From positions 1-14,713 of the forward strand of contig LARN01000036.1 of NCBI GenBank assembly GCA_000980495.1: a stretch of 14,713 nucleotides of DNA, in the 5' to 3' direction. This document shows, in pieces, positions 1 through 7,226 of this stretch. The translations under genes were made by a program, and so were the position numbers. The notes under the pieces are model-generated. The model did not search any database, was not told the DNA's origin, and was given only the letters and a program-made list of their open reading frames with translations. This DNA comes from Acinetobacter sp. N54.MGS-139 (GTDB lineage Bacteria; Pseudomonadota; Gammaproteobacteria; Burkholderiales; Burkholderiaceae_F). Numbering within the stretch: position 1 is the stretch's first letter; each line of letters opens with the position of its first letter.

Positions 1-81
1 CGATATAAGGCAAATAATTTTGATAATAAATTCATAGAATTATTAGAAATTTATGAGGGTTCTATTCGATTTTTTTATTAA
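1..81 (+). CDS. Possible C-terminal end of a gene entering from the left
   Basis: Frame 1 is open from the first base to a TAA at 79-81, giving 26 residues rich in aromatic and charged amino acids and ending in IRFFY. The other two plus-strand frames hit stops by 36 or earlier. The stretch is clearly more AT-rich than the rest of the window. Such a short open frame could occur by chance in AT-rich DNA, so this is only a candidate. No family can be named. Confidence 0.25.
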   Translation, partial: RYKANNFDNKFIELLEIYEGSIRFFY

Positions 82-188
82 TATTGCGCGTTGGGCCTGG
101 CAGAGAAAAACAAAGACAACAAAGTAGTAATAGTACTTTTAGAAAATTCTGGTTTTTCATATTTTTCTTTGGCTGAGGAATTTTGAAG

Positions 189-223
189 TTCCAATCAGCG
201 GCACCTGATGCCGCTGATTGGAA
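189..223 (-). terminator. 15-bp perfect hairpin after the flavoprotein gene
   Basis: Arms 189-203 and 209-223 are perfectly complementary over 15 bp around a 5-nt loop (204-208). The hairpin begins 8 nt past the stop codon of the minus-strand flavoprotein gene, the usual place for an intrinsic terminator. There is no convincing run of U after it on the minus strand (CTTCAAAATTCC follows), so termination may be inefficient, or the hairpin may instead protect the 3' end of the mRNA. Confidence 0.5.
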
Positions 224-231
224 AGATACGA

Positions 232-1761
232 CTAGCTCCAGTTTTGCTCCTGAGCAGCATTTCGTCCGGCAATTCGCCCGTTGGCTAAGCAGTCAAGGAC
301 GGCACAAGAGCCAAGTCTAACGGCACCGTGTACGCCTCCGGTGGATTCGCCGGCAGCATAAAGGCCGGGGATGGGCTTGTCGCTAGATACGTCGATGACC
401 TGACCTTTGCTATTGGTTTCCAAGCCGCCCATGTAGTGGTGAACCTTTGGAGAAAGAGTTGAGCAGTACCAAGGTCCTGTTCCGATAGCCTGCGCTCCTT
501 TGTAGATTTTTCTGCCCATCTCGTCCGGAGTGCCTTCGGCTTGGTGCTTGTTGTAGTCGGCAATAGTAGCCTGCAAAGCATCCATCGGCACATTGTATTG
601 TTTTGCCAGATCTTCCAAGATGGCGAATTTATGCACAACCTTTCTTTCGAGCTGCTTATCCAAAATTCCGGGACGACTCTTCTGAATCGTCAGATCAACC
701 GCGGTTTGGTCCGCTAATGCGATGCAGGTATGGCCTTTATTGTTATTGGTGATCACAGCGTCGGCGCGGATCTTTCGATTAGCTAATTCATTGACAAATC
801 TCTTGCCCGTAGCGCAGTCAATCCAAATTCCCTGTGTAGCTGCAGCGCCTTGTGCGAAGTACAAGGCGACGCCCATGCCTTTTTCCTCAGGAGAATTCCA
901 GGGACCGCATTGAATCCAGTCAGCTTGGATCAAATTCCCGCCAATTCTGGAAGCTTCTCTCCAAAGTTCCGAGGTAGCGCCGGGCTGGTTCGTCGTGTCG
1001 AATTTGTCTGTCAGTTTTGGATCATGTTTCATGCGGTAGTTCACATCTGCGCCGAAGCCTCCGTGGCAAAGGATTACAGCCTTGCTGGCTTTGATGAATT
1101 TAACTCTGCCGGACTGTGCGTTCGGGAATCTGTAGCCCTCTCTAACCTGCAGCCCCTTGACTCGTCCGTCTTCATCACGAATGATCCTTTCAACGTAGAC
1201 CCGCAGTCTGACGGGGATACCTAACTTCTTGGCGTATGCAAGCTGTTTGTGAACAATTTCAGATCCGGAACCGTTGATGGCTGAGACGTGACGAGGAACA
1301 GAGTGACCGACTTTGTCGTTGTACTGAACACCGAGTTCTTTAACTGTCCATTCGTAGGTCGGCAAGGCTTCTTCTGTCATCGCTTTGATTTTCTCGGGAT
1401 AGCCGTAACCGAGTCCGGCAGCGATCATGTCGCTGGCGAGGAGTTCGGGAGAGTCTTTGATACCTAACTTAACTTGGGCAGGATTTCCGGGAACTGCAAA
1501 GATGCCGCCGTTAATGACGGAGTTTCCTCCCGGAGCCCTCATCTTTTCTAAGACAATAACATTGCCGGCATTCGCATTTTTAGCTTCTGCTGCCGCAGCA
1601 AGGCCGGCAAATCCTGAACCTACAACAATAACGTCAACTTCTTCATCCCACTTTGCCGGCATTGGATCCTTACATGCGGCATTTGCGGTTACGGATATTA
1701 AGGAAGAAGTTGCTAATAGAGCAGAAGAGGATAAAAACTTTCTTCTATTGAGGGTGTTCAT
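232..1761 (-). CDS. Tat-exported FAD-dependent reductase, fumarate reductase/flavocytochrome c flavoprotein family
   Basis: This is a 509-residue FAD_binding_2 family protein, expected in the periplasm as a terminal reductase for an unsaturated organic acid. Residues 1-28 form a Tat-type signal (NRRKFL, a hydrophobic stretch, cleavage near TANA). A Rossmann FAD motif, VGSGFAG, lies near residue 47. By eye against Shewanella FccA, the acid-catalyst arginine (FccA R402) is R329 in GKRFVNELANR, the carboxylate-binding H504 is H442 in HHYMGG, and R544 is R482 in GAVRLG. The position of FccA H365 in IQAHP reads IQCGP here, so fumarate is unlikely to be the substrate. No CxxCH heme site is present, so electrons must come from a separate cytochrome or flavoprotein not in this window. 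The start at 1761 was chosen over an in-frame ATG at 1827 because AAGGAG (1768-1773) sits 6 nt upstream and the signal peptide then begins correctly. The gene is divergent from a LysR regulator that probably controls it. Substrate unknown. Confidence 0.9.
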   Translation of the reverse strand: MNTLNRRKFLSSSALLATSSLISVTANAACKDPMPAKWDEEVDVIVVGSGFAGLAAAAEAKNANAGNVIVLEKMRAPGGNSVINGGIFAVPGNPAQVKLGIKDSPELLASDMIAAGLGYGYPEKIKAMTEEALPTYEWTVKELGVQYNDKVGHSVPRHVSAINGSGSEIVHKQLAYAKKLGIPVRLRVYVERIIRDEDGRVKGLQVREGYRFPNAQSGRVKFIKASKAVILCHGGFGADVNYRMKHDPKLTDKFDTTNQPGATSELWREASRIGGNLIQADWIQCGPWNSPEEKGMGVALYFAQGAAATQGIWIDCATGKRFVNELANRKIRADAVITNNNKGHTCIALADQTAVDLTIQKSRPGILDKQLERKVVHKFAILEDLAKQYNVPMDALQATIADYNKHQAEGTPDEMGRKIYKGAQAIGTGPWYCSTLSPKVHHYMGGLETNSKGQVIDVSSDKPIPGLYAAGESTGGVHGAVRLGSCAVLDCLANGRIAGRNAAQEQNWS

Positions 1762-1840
1762 GATTTTCTCCTTAGAAAATAATAAGTTATGGATATAATC
1801 GCAAACACTTCTTTCTAACTGCACCATGTATTCTCTAAAC

Positions 1841-1867
1841 TCTTAATTGTGAAATAAACAATTAAGA
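1841..1867. promoter_or_regulatory. Perfect 10-bp inverted repeat, probable LysR operator
   Basis: Arms TCTTAATTGT (1841-1850) and ACAATTAAGA (1858-1867) are perfect inverted repeats around a 7-nt spacer. The LysR-type core T-N11-A is present and symmetric (T1848, A1860). The site lies between the flavoprotein gene and the divergent LysR gene. It ends 6 nt before the LysR ATG and its right arm covers the region of the weak Shine-Dalgarno AAGAAG. This placement suggests that the regulator represses itself and acts on the flavoprotein promoter from about 65 bp upstream. Confidence 0.6.
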
Positions 1868-1873
1868 AGCAAT

Positions 1874-2812
1874 ATGAAAATCTCGGAGCGACTTCTTGCC
1901 TGGCAAGTGCTTTTATCACTGTCTGAAGGAAAAGGTTTTTCTTTAGCAGCAGACAAGTTTGGACGAGATGAAGCTTTTTATTGCCGACTAACACATGGTC
2001 TTGAAACTGAAATCGGAATCCGGTTAACGGAGCCCCACTCACGGCCAGTTCGTTTAACTCAAGAGGCTATTGAGCTGCTGCCTGAGATTGAATGCTATTT
2101 GGAAGCAGCAAAAACATTAAAAGAAAAAATTTCGGCGGCCGGAAGTCAAAATTTAGCAGTAAAGCTTGGGATTCCGATCAACGTACCCCGCACTAGCTTT
2201 GTGGAACTCATCCAAAGCTACAGACAGAAAGATCCCAATCTTAAAGTAGAGATTCTTTCTGATGTGGATCATGAGGACGTGATTTCCGGCAAGGTGGATG
2301 TCGCGTATTTGCCGTATCGTCCGCCTGCAGAAAGCTTGTTCATTTGGAATGTCAACAAAGTTGGGAATGTTCCTTTAGCTACGCCGGAATATGTTTGGAA
2401 AAGAGAAAATCCGCAAAGTCCTGAGGAATTGAGAACTCACGATATCATTTTGAGGACCGGCCGAAATTATCCGGTCACAAGCCATTTGCAGAAAGACGGT
2501 GAGTTAAGGCCGCTTGAGTATAAGCAAATTGTTTTCTCCGGTGACGTTCTCTCAGGTCGAGAATGGCTGATGGCCGGGATGGGGATCGCTATTGATTTGT
2601 CCCTTGCTTTTTGCTGGAAGGACATTGAACAAGGAAGATTAGTACCCGTCTTAAACGGCTGGAGCAGAAGTCCCTGGGATTTGACAGTCGCAATGAAGAA
2701 ACACTCGTTGTCTAACCGTCGGCTCGTTTCATTTGCTAGAGCAATAGTTGAATACGAAGCAAAGGCATCTGAAAATCGTGCGAAATTCCATGCACGCGAA
2801 CTAAAAAAATAA
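1874..2812 (+). CDS. LysR-family transcriptional regulator
   Basis: This 312-residue cytoplasmic DNA-binding protein has the length and layout of the LysR family. A divergent N-terminal winged helix-turn-helix spans about residues 5-65 (LLAWQVLLSLSEGKGFSLAA, then RLTEPHSRPVRLTQEA). A linker helix follows, then a periplasmic-binding-protein-like effector domain from about residue 93 (NLAVKLGIPINVP). The motif DVISGKVDVAYLPYRPP corresponds to the effector-domain segment that usually reads G.lDvai. The recognition helix departs from the consensus. The ATG at 1874 is preceded by a weak AAGAAG. The gene is divergent from the Tat-exported reductase with 112 bp between them, the classic arrangement of a LysR regulator and its target. 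The ligand is probably the substrate of that reductase or a relative of it; this is inferred from position only. Confidence 0.88.
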   Translation: MKISERLLAWQVLLSLSEGKGFSLAADKFGRDEAFYCRLTHGLETEIGIRLTEPHSRPVRLTQEAIELLPEIECYLEAAKTLKEKISAAGSQNLAVKLGIPINVPRTSFVELIQSYRQKDPNLKVEILSDVDHEDVISGKVDVAYLPYRPPAESLFIWNVNKVGNVPLATPEYVWKRENPQSPEELRTHDIILRTGRNYPVTSHLQKDGELRPLEYKQIVFSGDVLSGREWLMAGMGIAIDLSLAFCWKDIEQGRLVPVLNGWSRSPWDLTVAMKKHSLSNRRLVSFARAIVEYEAKASENRAKFHARELKK

Positions 2813-2840
2813 TGGCCAAACAAGAAACCAAAGCGGCTAA

Positions 2841-5132
2841 TTAATTCGGTTTTCTGCAAACTGCCGTGAAATCTTTCCTTCGGTCGTAGACAACGGACTT
2901 CACATCCAGAAGTCCGAGAAGCGAAGAAAAGAGCTGGTCATGAGAAGCGTCCGCTTTTGCCTGCTCCCGCAGGCAGACATCATTTAGGCCGAATTTTTGC
3001 TCAAAACCTTTGGATAGCCATAACAGCATAGGCACTTCTTTTTGCTCTTTCGGTGCGATTAATTCCGGTGCGCCGTGCAGATACATATTGTTTTCGCCGA
3101 GACTTTCTCCGTGATCACTGACATAAAGCAGACCCGTATCAAAACCGTCCAGACCCTTTAACCAGTCAATGACGCCGGCTAAAAAGTGATCGGTGTAAAG
3201 GATTGCGTTGTCATAAGCATTGACGATCTCTTCCCTCGTACAGTTGTTGAGCTTTTCATCCGTGCAGACAGGCTTAAAGACTTCAAAGTTTTTAGGATAG
3301 CGTTTGGAATAAGCAGGGCCGTGGTTGCCGAGCTGGTGCATAAAGACCACCGTAGTTTTGCCCGGCTTTAAGATTTCCGAGGTATCGATACCAGCTAACA
3401 AAGCTTCGTCATAGCATCTCGGGCCTGAGCAAAGAGAAGGGGCCTTGTTTTTAGAGATAGACAAGGACGGAACGCCTTTGCAGACGCCCTTGCATCCGGA
3501 TTGGTTATCCACCCAAAACACATTGATACCGGCTCTCTGAAGAATCGGCAAGAGGCTTTCTTCTTTCAAAATTCTGTCTCTGTCGTAGCTATCTCTACCG
3601 ACACGGCTAAACATGCAAGGCAAAGAGACGTCGGTACTCGTGCCACAGGAGATCGTTTTGCTGAACGGAATGACATTTCTGGCACGAAGCTGAGGCGTTG
3701 TATTGCGGCTGTAGCCTGCGAGTCCCCAATTGGCTAAACGGGCGGTTTCTCCGACAACCACAATGAAAAGCGTTCCCTTGTCTTTGGCGTGACTGGCCCC
3801 AAGTGTGGGCTTAGGATCGATCACGATTCTCGGAGCGTCGACTTCAGTAGAGCCGTCTTTAAACACCGCTTTGTACGTTCCGCTGAAGACGTTTACCGGA
3901 GAGATTAAATTTCGAAGAACCGGCTCTGAACGAATCAGGGAAGAAACGCCTTGGAAATTGAGCATTAAGAAACAAACGCCAATGACTAGTCCTACTAATC
4001 CTTGGAATAAACCGCGTACAAAAGAAGAATGCTTAATCGGAACAAAGAAAGTCAGATATACCTGCGGGAGACATAAAAAGGCGAACTCTAAGAAGAACTT
4101 AGCAGTTAGAAGTTCTGCGGCTTCTGCCGTATCAGTGGCGAGCGCATTGCGCATCATCTCCGAATTAATAATGGTTCCGTACTGATAATTGAAGTACAAG
4201 GCTCCGGCGGCGCAGACTGTGAAGAATAAACTAAAGGCCTTGATTAAGAAGCTGTAGTTTAAGAGCCGCAGAACCGCGAAAAACGCTGAGAAAAGAATAA
4301 AAGCACAAACTGCAAGCAGCCATAAATCAGATGACGAAAACTTCAGAGCCGAACATGCTTTCGAGAAGAACGGCAGGTTAAAAATGAAAGTAAGGAAGAA
4401 GGCCGATATTAAGCAATAAGGAAGCGTAGAAATGGGTTTTTGGCGAATTCTTATCGGAGCTTTTGGAAAGAAAAATAACCTGTAGAACAGGGCGCAAATG
4501 GCCCAGTCCAAAAACATCGTCGCAAAAGAATGAGAGAGGAAATGTGCGCCTTGCGCCTGACGCCCAAGCCCCAAGATCCATCCTAAAACAAAGGCGAGGA
4601 TAAGAAAAATCCATGCTTTCTTAAATTTGAGCTGCCGAAATGCAAAGTAGAGCGCAAAGAGGCAAAAACCCGAAGAGGCATGGCCGGCGGGGAAACATTT
4701 TCCGGCGCTGCCGCTTCCGCCGTACTGCGGAAGCGACCAAGGACATGGAGAGGCGGATAAGGACTTCAAACCGCTGATGATGAGCGCACAGGCCGAAATA
4801 GAAAGCGCGACGTACAGACAGACCTTTCGGTAAGGTTTTAATCGGGCGAACTGCTTCAAATAGGAAAGCAGAAAAAGAATCAGCGAGCTCACCGCAACAG
4901 CAACTGCGACATACTTGCCGCCTTTATGGAGTACTGCTGAAAAGAAAAAACTTCCGGTCCCGAACCAATTATTTCCGGAAAGATAAAACGGGGCTGCAAA
5001 AAATGAGTCAATCGGTGCGTAGCGAAACTCCGAAATTAGGCAGAGCAACCATAAAGGAAGCAATACCGTTAGAATGTCATTGAAGCTCCAAACCAGGAAA
5101 GAATTGGTCTTCTTTGGCACTTTTAAATTCAT
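2841..5132 (-). CDS. eptA: PAP2 phosphatase fused to EptA/MCR-type phosphoethanolamine transferase
   Basis: This 763-residue inner-membrane protein has two complete enzyme modules. Residues 1-225 form a multi-spanning PAP2 domain with K123 plus CPWSLPQYGG (130-139), PAGH (148-151) and GRQAQGAHFLSH (R191, H197). The usual last Asp of the PAP2 signature is His201. Residues 226-763 match a full-length EptA/MCR protein: about five membrane segments to residue 395, then the periplasmic alkaline-phosphatase-fold domain. Its metal and catalytic residues are visible: E462 (GETAR), nucleophile T500 in SCGTST, H599 and H604 (HQLGNHGPAY), D673 and H674 (SDHGESLGE), H686. The paired cysteines 496/506 and 623/631 fit the family disulfides. 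Likely role: remove a phosphate from lipid A or another lipid and add phosphoethanolamine, lowering surface charge and sensitivity to cationic peptides such as polymyxin. The gene is divergent from a two-component system and converges on the LysR gene (28 bp apart). GGAG lies 9 nt before the start. Confidence 0.9.
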   Translation of the reverse strand: MNLKVPKKTNSFLVWSFNDILTVLLPLWLLCLISEFRYAPIDSFFAAPFYLSGNNWFGTGSFFFSAVLHKGGKYVAVAVAVSSLILFLLSYLKQFARLKPYRKVCLYVALSISACALIISGLKSLSASPCPWSLPQYGGSGSAGKCFPAGHASSGFCLFALYFAFRQLKFKKAWIFLILAFVLGWILGLGRQAQGAHFLSHSFATMFLDWAICALFYRLFFFPKAPIRIRQKPISTLPYCLISAFFLTFIFNLPFFSKACSALKFSSSDLWLLAVCAFILFSAFFAVLRLLNYSFLIKAFSLFFTVCAAGALYFNYQYGTIINSEMMRNALATDTAEAAELLTAKFFLEFAFLCLPQVYLTFFVPIKHSSFVRGLFQGLVGLVIGVCFLMLNFQGVSSLIRSEPVLRNLISPVNVFSGTYKAVFKDGSTEVDAPRIVIDPKPTLGASHAKDKGTLFIVVVGETARLANWGLAGYSRNTTPQLRARNVIPFSKTISCGTSTDVSLPCMFSRVGRDSYDRDRILKEESLLPILQRAGINVFWVDNQSGCKGVCKGVPSLSISKNKAPSLCSGPRCYDEALLAGIDTSEILKPGKTTVVFMHQLGNHGPAYSKRYPKNFEVFKPVCTDEKLNNCTREEIVNAYDNAILYTDHFLAGVIDWLKGLDGFDTGLLYVSDHGESLGENNMYLHGAPELIAPKEQKEVPMLLWLSKGFEQKFGLNDVCLREQAKADASHDQLFSSLLGLLDVKSVVYDRRKDFTAVCRKPN

Positions 5133-5156
5133 CGTCTACAACTCCGCACCGATCGG

Positions 5157-5185
5157 AAGATAAGTATGGGTCTCTTGCCTGTAAG
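5157..5185 (-). promoter_or_regulatory. Predicted promoter of the PAP2-EptA gene
   Basis: On the minus strand, CTTACA (5185 to 5180) and TATCTT (5162 to 5157) are spaced by 17 bp and each match 4 of 6 bases of the sigma-70 boxes. Transcription would start near 5150, about 18 nt before the start codon. The weak -35 box is also the last unit of the repeat array at 5180-5218, which fits a promoter that needs a bound response regulator. Confidence 0.45.
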
Positions 5186-5218
5186 GACGGGTTAAGCGAT
5201 CGTGAAAACTACGTTAAA
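5180..5218. promoter_or_regulatory. Four-unit 11-bp direct-repeat array, probable response-regulator operator
   Basis: On the plus strand four 6-bp units are separated by exactly 5 bp each: TGTAAG (5180), GTTAAG (5191), GTGAAA (5202) and GTTAAA (5213). On the minus strand they read TTTAAC, TTTCAC, CTTAAC and CTTACA. This closely resembles the PmrA box (YTTAAK-N5-YTTAAK) and the general tandem-site design of OmpR-family regulators. The array lies between the PAP2-EptA gene and the response regulator gene, ends 11 nt before the latter's ATG, and overlaps the predicted -35 box of the former. It probably serves activation of the transferase gene and autoregulation. Confidence 0.65.
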
Positions 5219-5229
5219 AACGAACAGAT

Positions 5230-5916
5230 ATGCCGACGATTTTGATTGTGGAAGACAACGAGGACATTAGGCTCAACCTCGTTGAATATTTAGAGTCCAA
5301 AAATTACCAGACCGACAACACGGATGACGGCTTGAAAGCTCTGGCTTTAACGATCGTCAATAAATACGACCTCATCGTCCTGGACATCATGCTTCCCGGC
5401 ATGGACGGACTGCGCCTTTGCCGCGAGCTGAGAAGCCGGGGTAACACGACCCCCATTATTATCCTGAGCGCTAAGGACAGCACGGACGACCGCATCATGG
5501 GCCTTTCCGAAGGCGCAGATGATTACATCGTGAAGCCTTTTTCCTTGGCTGAACTTCTGCTGCGGATCCAGGCCGTCCTTCGCCGCAGTTCAACGCCGGA
5601 AGAGAAGGTTCTTCAAGTCGGGGACCTCAGACTCGAACTTGACAGTAAGCGGGTTTTTCGAGGAGATACGGAGCTCAAACTCAATCCGACAGCTTTCCGG
5701 ATTTTGGCCTTTTTGATGCAGAAAAGCCCAGAAGTGGTTTCTCGTGAAGAAATTGAGGACGAGATCTGGGGCTTCCAGCGAGTGGCCGGGGATAATTTGA
5801 GAGCTCATATCTATCAAATTAGAAAAATCGTAGACAAGCCTTTTGAAGAGCCGCTGATTGAAACGCGTCACGGATTCGGCTGGGCGGTACGCGCAAAAGA
5901 GGATCTGGAAGAATGA
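5230..5916 (+). CDS. OmpR-family response regulator (PmrA/ColR-like)
   Basis: This 228-residue cytoplasmic transcription factor has a receiver domain (about 1-120) with acidic pocket E8/D9, phospho-acceptor D52 in VLDIMLPGMDG, S80 and K102 in VKPF. A C-terminal OmpR winged helix (about 128-222) has the segment RAHIYQIRKIVD and ends in a wing reading ETRHGFGWAVR. Length is normal for the family. The histidine kinase gene follows with a 4-nt ATGA overlap, so the two are one operon and partners. The gene is divergent from the PAP2-EptA gene, and the repeat array between them is the likely binding site. No good Shine-Dalgarno precedes the ATG at 5230 (GAACAGAT). Function in lipid A modification is inferred from this context and from the PmrA analogy. 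Confidence 0.93.
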   Translation: MPTILIVEDNEDIRLNLVEYLESKNYQTDNTDDGLKALALTIVNKYDLIVLDIMLPGMDGLRLCRELRSRGNTTPIIILSAKDSTDDRIMGLSEGADDYIVKPFSLAELLLRIQAVLRRSSTPEEKVLQVGDLRLELDSKRVFRGDTELKLNPTAFRILAFLMQKSPEVVSREEIEDEIWGFQRVAGDNLRAHIYQIRKIVDKPFEEPLIETRHGFGWAVRAKEDLEE

Positions 5917-7226
5917 CAAAAGGTCGTTCGCTCAAACAGTCATTAGGAATGCTTTGCGGCGTGATAGCAGCCGCCTGCGCGGTTCTGTATTCCATCACGT
6001 TGGTTTACGTTTTAGAGACGGCAGAGAGCAAGCTCATGGCATCTGTGATGGACGATATGCTGCAGACTGTTGTGACTGCAGATATCCTGCAGGGGAAGCC
6101 GCCGCGTCTTGATCAGGTTTCCCGCCTTTATATTGAAGGAGATCCCAGCCGTGAGATCCCGAACCTATTCAGACACAATCCGCAAGGATATACGGAATTT
6201 ACGGACGGCGAAGATCTTCATACCTATACCAAAATCATCAACGGGAAGCGTTATGTTTTGACGCGTCATCAAGGCAATTTTGAGATTTGGGAGAGACATC
6301 TTTTTCGAATCGGCGTAGTCGGATTCCTGCTTCTTATTGCGATTTGCTCTTTTGTGGGTTGGTATTTGGGCCGCAAGCTGCTGTCTCCTTTAGGACAGCT
6401 GACTAAGGAAGCGGTAAGAGCCGAGGGGTTGATTCAGAACGGCAAAATCTACACGGAAGAAATCTTTAAAGGGCACTGGCCGGAAAACGAAATCGGAGAA
6501 TTGGAACGCTCTTTTAAAGTGTTGGTTTCCAAACTCAAAGTCCTCGCGATGAAGGAAAGAGCGTTTTCCACCGAGGTCAGTCACGAGGTTCGTACTCCTC
6601 TGACGGTGATCGATACGAGTCTCGAACTTCTCAATGAACAGGTTCAAGGCAACGACCGTCAAAAAACATTAATTCGTCGTGCACAGAATGCCTCTTCTCG
6701 AATCAAAGGGATGGCGGAAGTTTTCTTAAATATCGGACGCGCTCGAACAGGTCAGAACAACGCGCTTTGCTCAATGCCCGAACTCATTGCCGGCTTGAAA
6801 GAGTCGTGGAAACAAAAAGCCGAAAACAAAGGGTTGAAGCTTTCTATCGAAATGAAGAACATGCCCAAGCAGACATTTAACGAAGTACTTGGCGCAACGA
6901 TCTTCGATAACCTCGTCTTCAATTCTATTCACTACACGGACAAGGGTTCGGTGACCGTCATCGTTGATGAAGATCAAGCCATCATTCGTGATACAGGGAT
7001 CGGAATAAAAGAAGAAGATAGAGAAAAGGTTTTTGACCGCGGTTTTAGGGCCGGTCAAGGCGGTCGCGGCCATTATCAGGGATTCGGGTTGGGACTGGCG
7101 ATTTCAAAGCGTGCAGCCGAGGCATTAGGCTGGAGCATTTCGCTCAAATCCGAAGTCGGTAAAGGCACCGACTTCGTGATTCGTTTCAAACCGGAGTCAG
7201 TTGACGAGGTTAACAGCAATCAATAG
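5913..7226 (+). CDS. Membrane sensor histidine kinase
   Basis: This 437-residue inner-membrane kinase pairs with the response regulator just upstream. Two membrane segments (about 11-34 and 131-153) flank a short periplasmic sensor of about 95 residues. A HAMP-like linker (about 150-205) follows, then the HisKA domain with phospho-acceptor H224 in STEVSHEVRTPLTV, and the HATPase domain with N-box residues N333/N337 (DNLVFNSIHYT), G1 box DTGIGI (360-365) and G2 box GFGLGL (390-395). The sensor is rich in acidic residues (REIPNL, EFTDGED), of a size like ColS or PmrB sensors that detect metals or peptides, but no specific ligand motif can be assigned. Start and stop overlap: ATGA shared with the regulator, and the last 30 bp overlap the 3' end of the convergent transporter gene. 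Confidence 0.93.
   Translation: MTKGRSLKQSLGMLCGVIAAACAVLYSITLVYVLETAESKLMASVMDDMLQTVVTADILQGKPPRLDQVSRLYIEGDPSREIPNLFRHNPQGYTEFTDGEDLHTYTKIINGKRYVLTRHQGNFEIWERHLFRIGVVGFLLLIAICSFVGWYLGRKLLSPLGQLTKEAVRAEGLIQNGKIYTEEIFKGHWPENEIGELERSFKVLVSKLKVLAMKERAFSTEVSHEVRTPLTVIDTSLELLNEQVQGNDRQKTLIRRAQNASSRIKGMAEVFLNIGRARTGQNNALCSMPELIAGLKESWKQKAENKGLKLSIEMKNMPKQTFNEVLGATIFDNLVFNSIHYTDKGSVTVIVDEDQAIIRDTGIGIKEEDREKVFDRGFRAGQGGRGHYQGFGLGLAISKRAAEALGWSISLKSEVGKGTDFVIRFKPESVDEVNSNQ

Noticed and set aside
1762..1827. 22-residue N-terminal extension of the flavoprotein
   Set aside because: It would place residues before the Tat signal, and AAGGAG supports the start at 1761.
2801..2845. Possible terminator for the PAP2-EptA gene in the T-rich convergent junction
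   Set aside because: A run of seven T occurs on the minus strand, but only a 3-bp stem could be drawn before it.
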